Assembly (NCBI GenBank): GCA_003509065.1 | Contig: DODG01000398.1 | Span: 479-8,889, forward strand | DNA: 8,411 nucleotides | From: Acidobacteriota bacterium | Lineage (GTDB): Bacteria; Acidobacteriota; Vicinamibacteria; Vicinamibacterales; UBA823 | Direction of reading: 5' to 3' | In this document: positions 7,143 to 8,411 of the stretch, piece by piece | Position numbering within the stretch: position 1 is the stretch's first letter | Layout: each line of letters starts with the position of its first letter | Position numbers and translations under genes: made by a program | The notes under the pieces: generated by a model | Seen by the model: only the letters and a program-made list of their open reading frames with translations | What the model was told of the DNA's origin: nothing | Databases searched by the model: none

Positions 7143-8411
7143 TTACTTTATAAATTCCCGCAGAACATTTTCAGTGATTGCTGAGACATTGTTCTCATAG
7201 CCATTATGGGACAAACTTCCCAGCCAATTGATGGAACCTACTGAAAACACTGCTCCGCCATTTTGAGTTTCAAAGTACACCATATCTGCCCGAACATTCT
7301 CATTATTGGTTCCATCAATGGTCGGCATGGTTACCATCATATCCTCATGAGCAACCAGATAATAGGCGCTGTGCATGCCTTGAGACGTAGCAAGTCGCAT
7401 CGTTTGGGGGGGTGTACCTAACTCAAAATCCACTCGGTCAAGTTCATCTCCTGCAGCCCCAGACATTACGAGACCAAAATCCCCAATCGTCTCATCCTTC
7501 CCTATACCTGAAAAAATAAAGTCAACCTTTGGATCAAAACTTCCAGGCAGGCGTTTATAGCCCGGCGTCTTTAGATCCCAACCCTGCGCCGCAAAACCCA
7601 CGCCAACCAATGCATTTGGCGATCGGCCCAAGTGCCGCCATATCCCTCCTACTTCTCCTGTTGAAGCCAATTCCAATTCTCCAACGTGGGATGGCCAGGC
7701 GCGGGATCCTGCATAACCGCGACGAACTTCAATAATGTGGTCGCGTTCTGGATCAACGGCTGTGACCCAATAGAAACCATTTCCTCCCAGATACATTAAG
7801 CGACCGCCATGGTCCAGATAGCCATCGATTCCGTCCAGCATCGCGCTGGTCCAATACTCGGGATGACTTCCCGTCATGATGACGTCGTACTGCCGTAAAA
7901 GATCCTCACCCTTATGATGAAGGTCATGGTCGGTAATTACATCATATTGAAAATTCTTCTGTTCAAGCCAATCAACAAGATAGAGATCAAACGGAAGCTT
8001 TCTAGGGCAGCTATGCACCCAATGTCGGTGATTGGGACGCATATTGACGATGGGCCTGCGGGCAGTCGAATAGCAAATACCGCTGCCATCCGAATGCACA
8101 TCATAAATGGATCCGCCAAGTTCAGTGTGTTCCCCAAGATAACGGTCATACGGGTCAACAACAATCGGGATGTTTGTTAATCCGCTGAAATCGATACCCG
8201 CAAACAAGACCCGTTCGTTTGCGTACGCAAGGTATGTCATTGTCGGAACCAAAAACGCAATCTTTGCTTTTGCCTTTTTATCCGAAATGACAAATGGAAC
8301 AAAGTCCTCCTCGTCATCTGATGACAAATGGGCAGCGTAGATACCACTCTTTAGGTCAGAGGGAATGCTCCATTCAAAATCAGCATCCCAACCCGTGTCT
8401 TCGAGATCATC
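7143..8411 (-). CDS. N,N-dimethylformamidase large-subunit-like hydrolase, C-terminal part, cut by right edge
   Basis: The frame is open from the right edge to the TAA at 7143, giving 422 residues of what is normally a protein of about 700-760; the N-terminal part lies outside. Landmarks, numbered from the first visible codon, are SGIYAAH (22-28), PTMTYLAYAN (56-65), TGSHPEYW (180-187), MYLGGNGFYWV (206-216), GDFGLVMSGAAGDELDR (310-326) and GSINWLGSLSHNGY (392-405). These match the C-terminal catalytic domain of the DmfA2 family. Characterised DMFase cleaves dimethylformamide to formate and dimethylamine with a mononuclear iron held by two Tyr and one carboxylate; Y186 and Y214 are candidate ligands, but I cannot assign the carboxylate. 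Most relatives are uncharacterised, so the substrate may well be another small amide. It heads the visible transcription unit, just before the ABC importer. Family assignment is strong; specific activity is not. Confidence 0.88.
   Translation of the reverse strand, partial: DDLEDTGWDADFEWSIPSDLKSGIYAAHLSSDDEEDFVPFVISDKKAKAKIAFLVPTMTYLAYANERVLFAGIDFSGLTNIPIVVDPYDRYLGEHTELGGSIYDVHSDGSGICYSTARRPIVNMRPNHRHWVHSCPRKLPFDLYLVDWLEQKNFQYDVITDHDLHHKGEDLLRQYDVIMTGSHPEYWTSAMLDGIDGYLDHGGRLMYLGGNGFYWVTAVDPERDHIIEVRRGYAGSRAWPSHVGELELASTGEVGGIWRHLGRSPNALVGVGFAAQGWDLKTPGYKRLPGSFDPKVDFIFSGIGKDETIGDFGLVMSGAAGDELDRVDFELGTPPQTMRLATSQGMHSAYYLVAHEDMMVTMPTIDGTNNENVRADMVYFETQNGGAVFSVGSINWLGSLSHNGYENNVSAITENVLREFIK

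Noticed and set aside
8325..8327. A TTG that could be taken as the start of the DMFase-like gene.
   Set aside because: The frame stays open for 28 more codons to the right edge, and those residues (including SGIYAAH) fit the family, so the gene continues beyond the window.

Overview
The window holds seven genes, all on the minus strand and read from right to left. In transcription order they are: the 3' part of an N,N-dimethylformamidase (DMFase) large-subunit-like gene (right edge), two sugar-type (CUT1) ABC permeases, their UgpC/MsmX-type ATPase, a PLP-dependent D-threonine aldolase / D-serine dehydratase-like enzyme, a complete hydantoinase/oxoprolinase A subunit (HyuA), and the 5' part of the B subunit (HyuB, left edge). 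Both edge genes are cut by the window. No gene on the plus strand, RNA gene, mobile element or CRISPR array could be supported.

The gaps are 108, 6, 37, about 150, 99 and 66 bases. The common strand and mostly short gaps suggest one operon, or an operon with internal control points. The three longer gaps on the left contain inverted repeats: a short dyad before the aldolase-like gene, a nested hairpin between it and hyuA, and a hairpin followed by six T between hyuA and hyuB. No gap exceeds 300 bases.

The most economical reading is an accessory catabolic locus. An ABC importer brings in a small polar, probably nitrogen-containing compound, and three enzymes able to open amide, lactam/imide or beta-hydroxy-amino-acid bonds break it down in the cytoplasm. 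The substrate cannot be read from the sequence. No substrate-binding protein, DMFase small subunit or regulator lies in the window; if they exist they are outside it.

The organism is a bacterium. Spot counts put G+C in the mid to upper 40s percent. The protein style (CUT1 importer with UgpC-like ATPase, DMFase-like enzyme, HyuAB) fits an environmental, probably marine or soil, Gram-negative such as a proteobacterium, but nothing here fixes the phylum.
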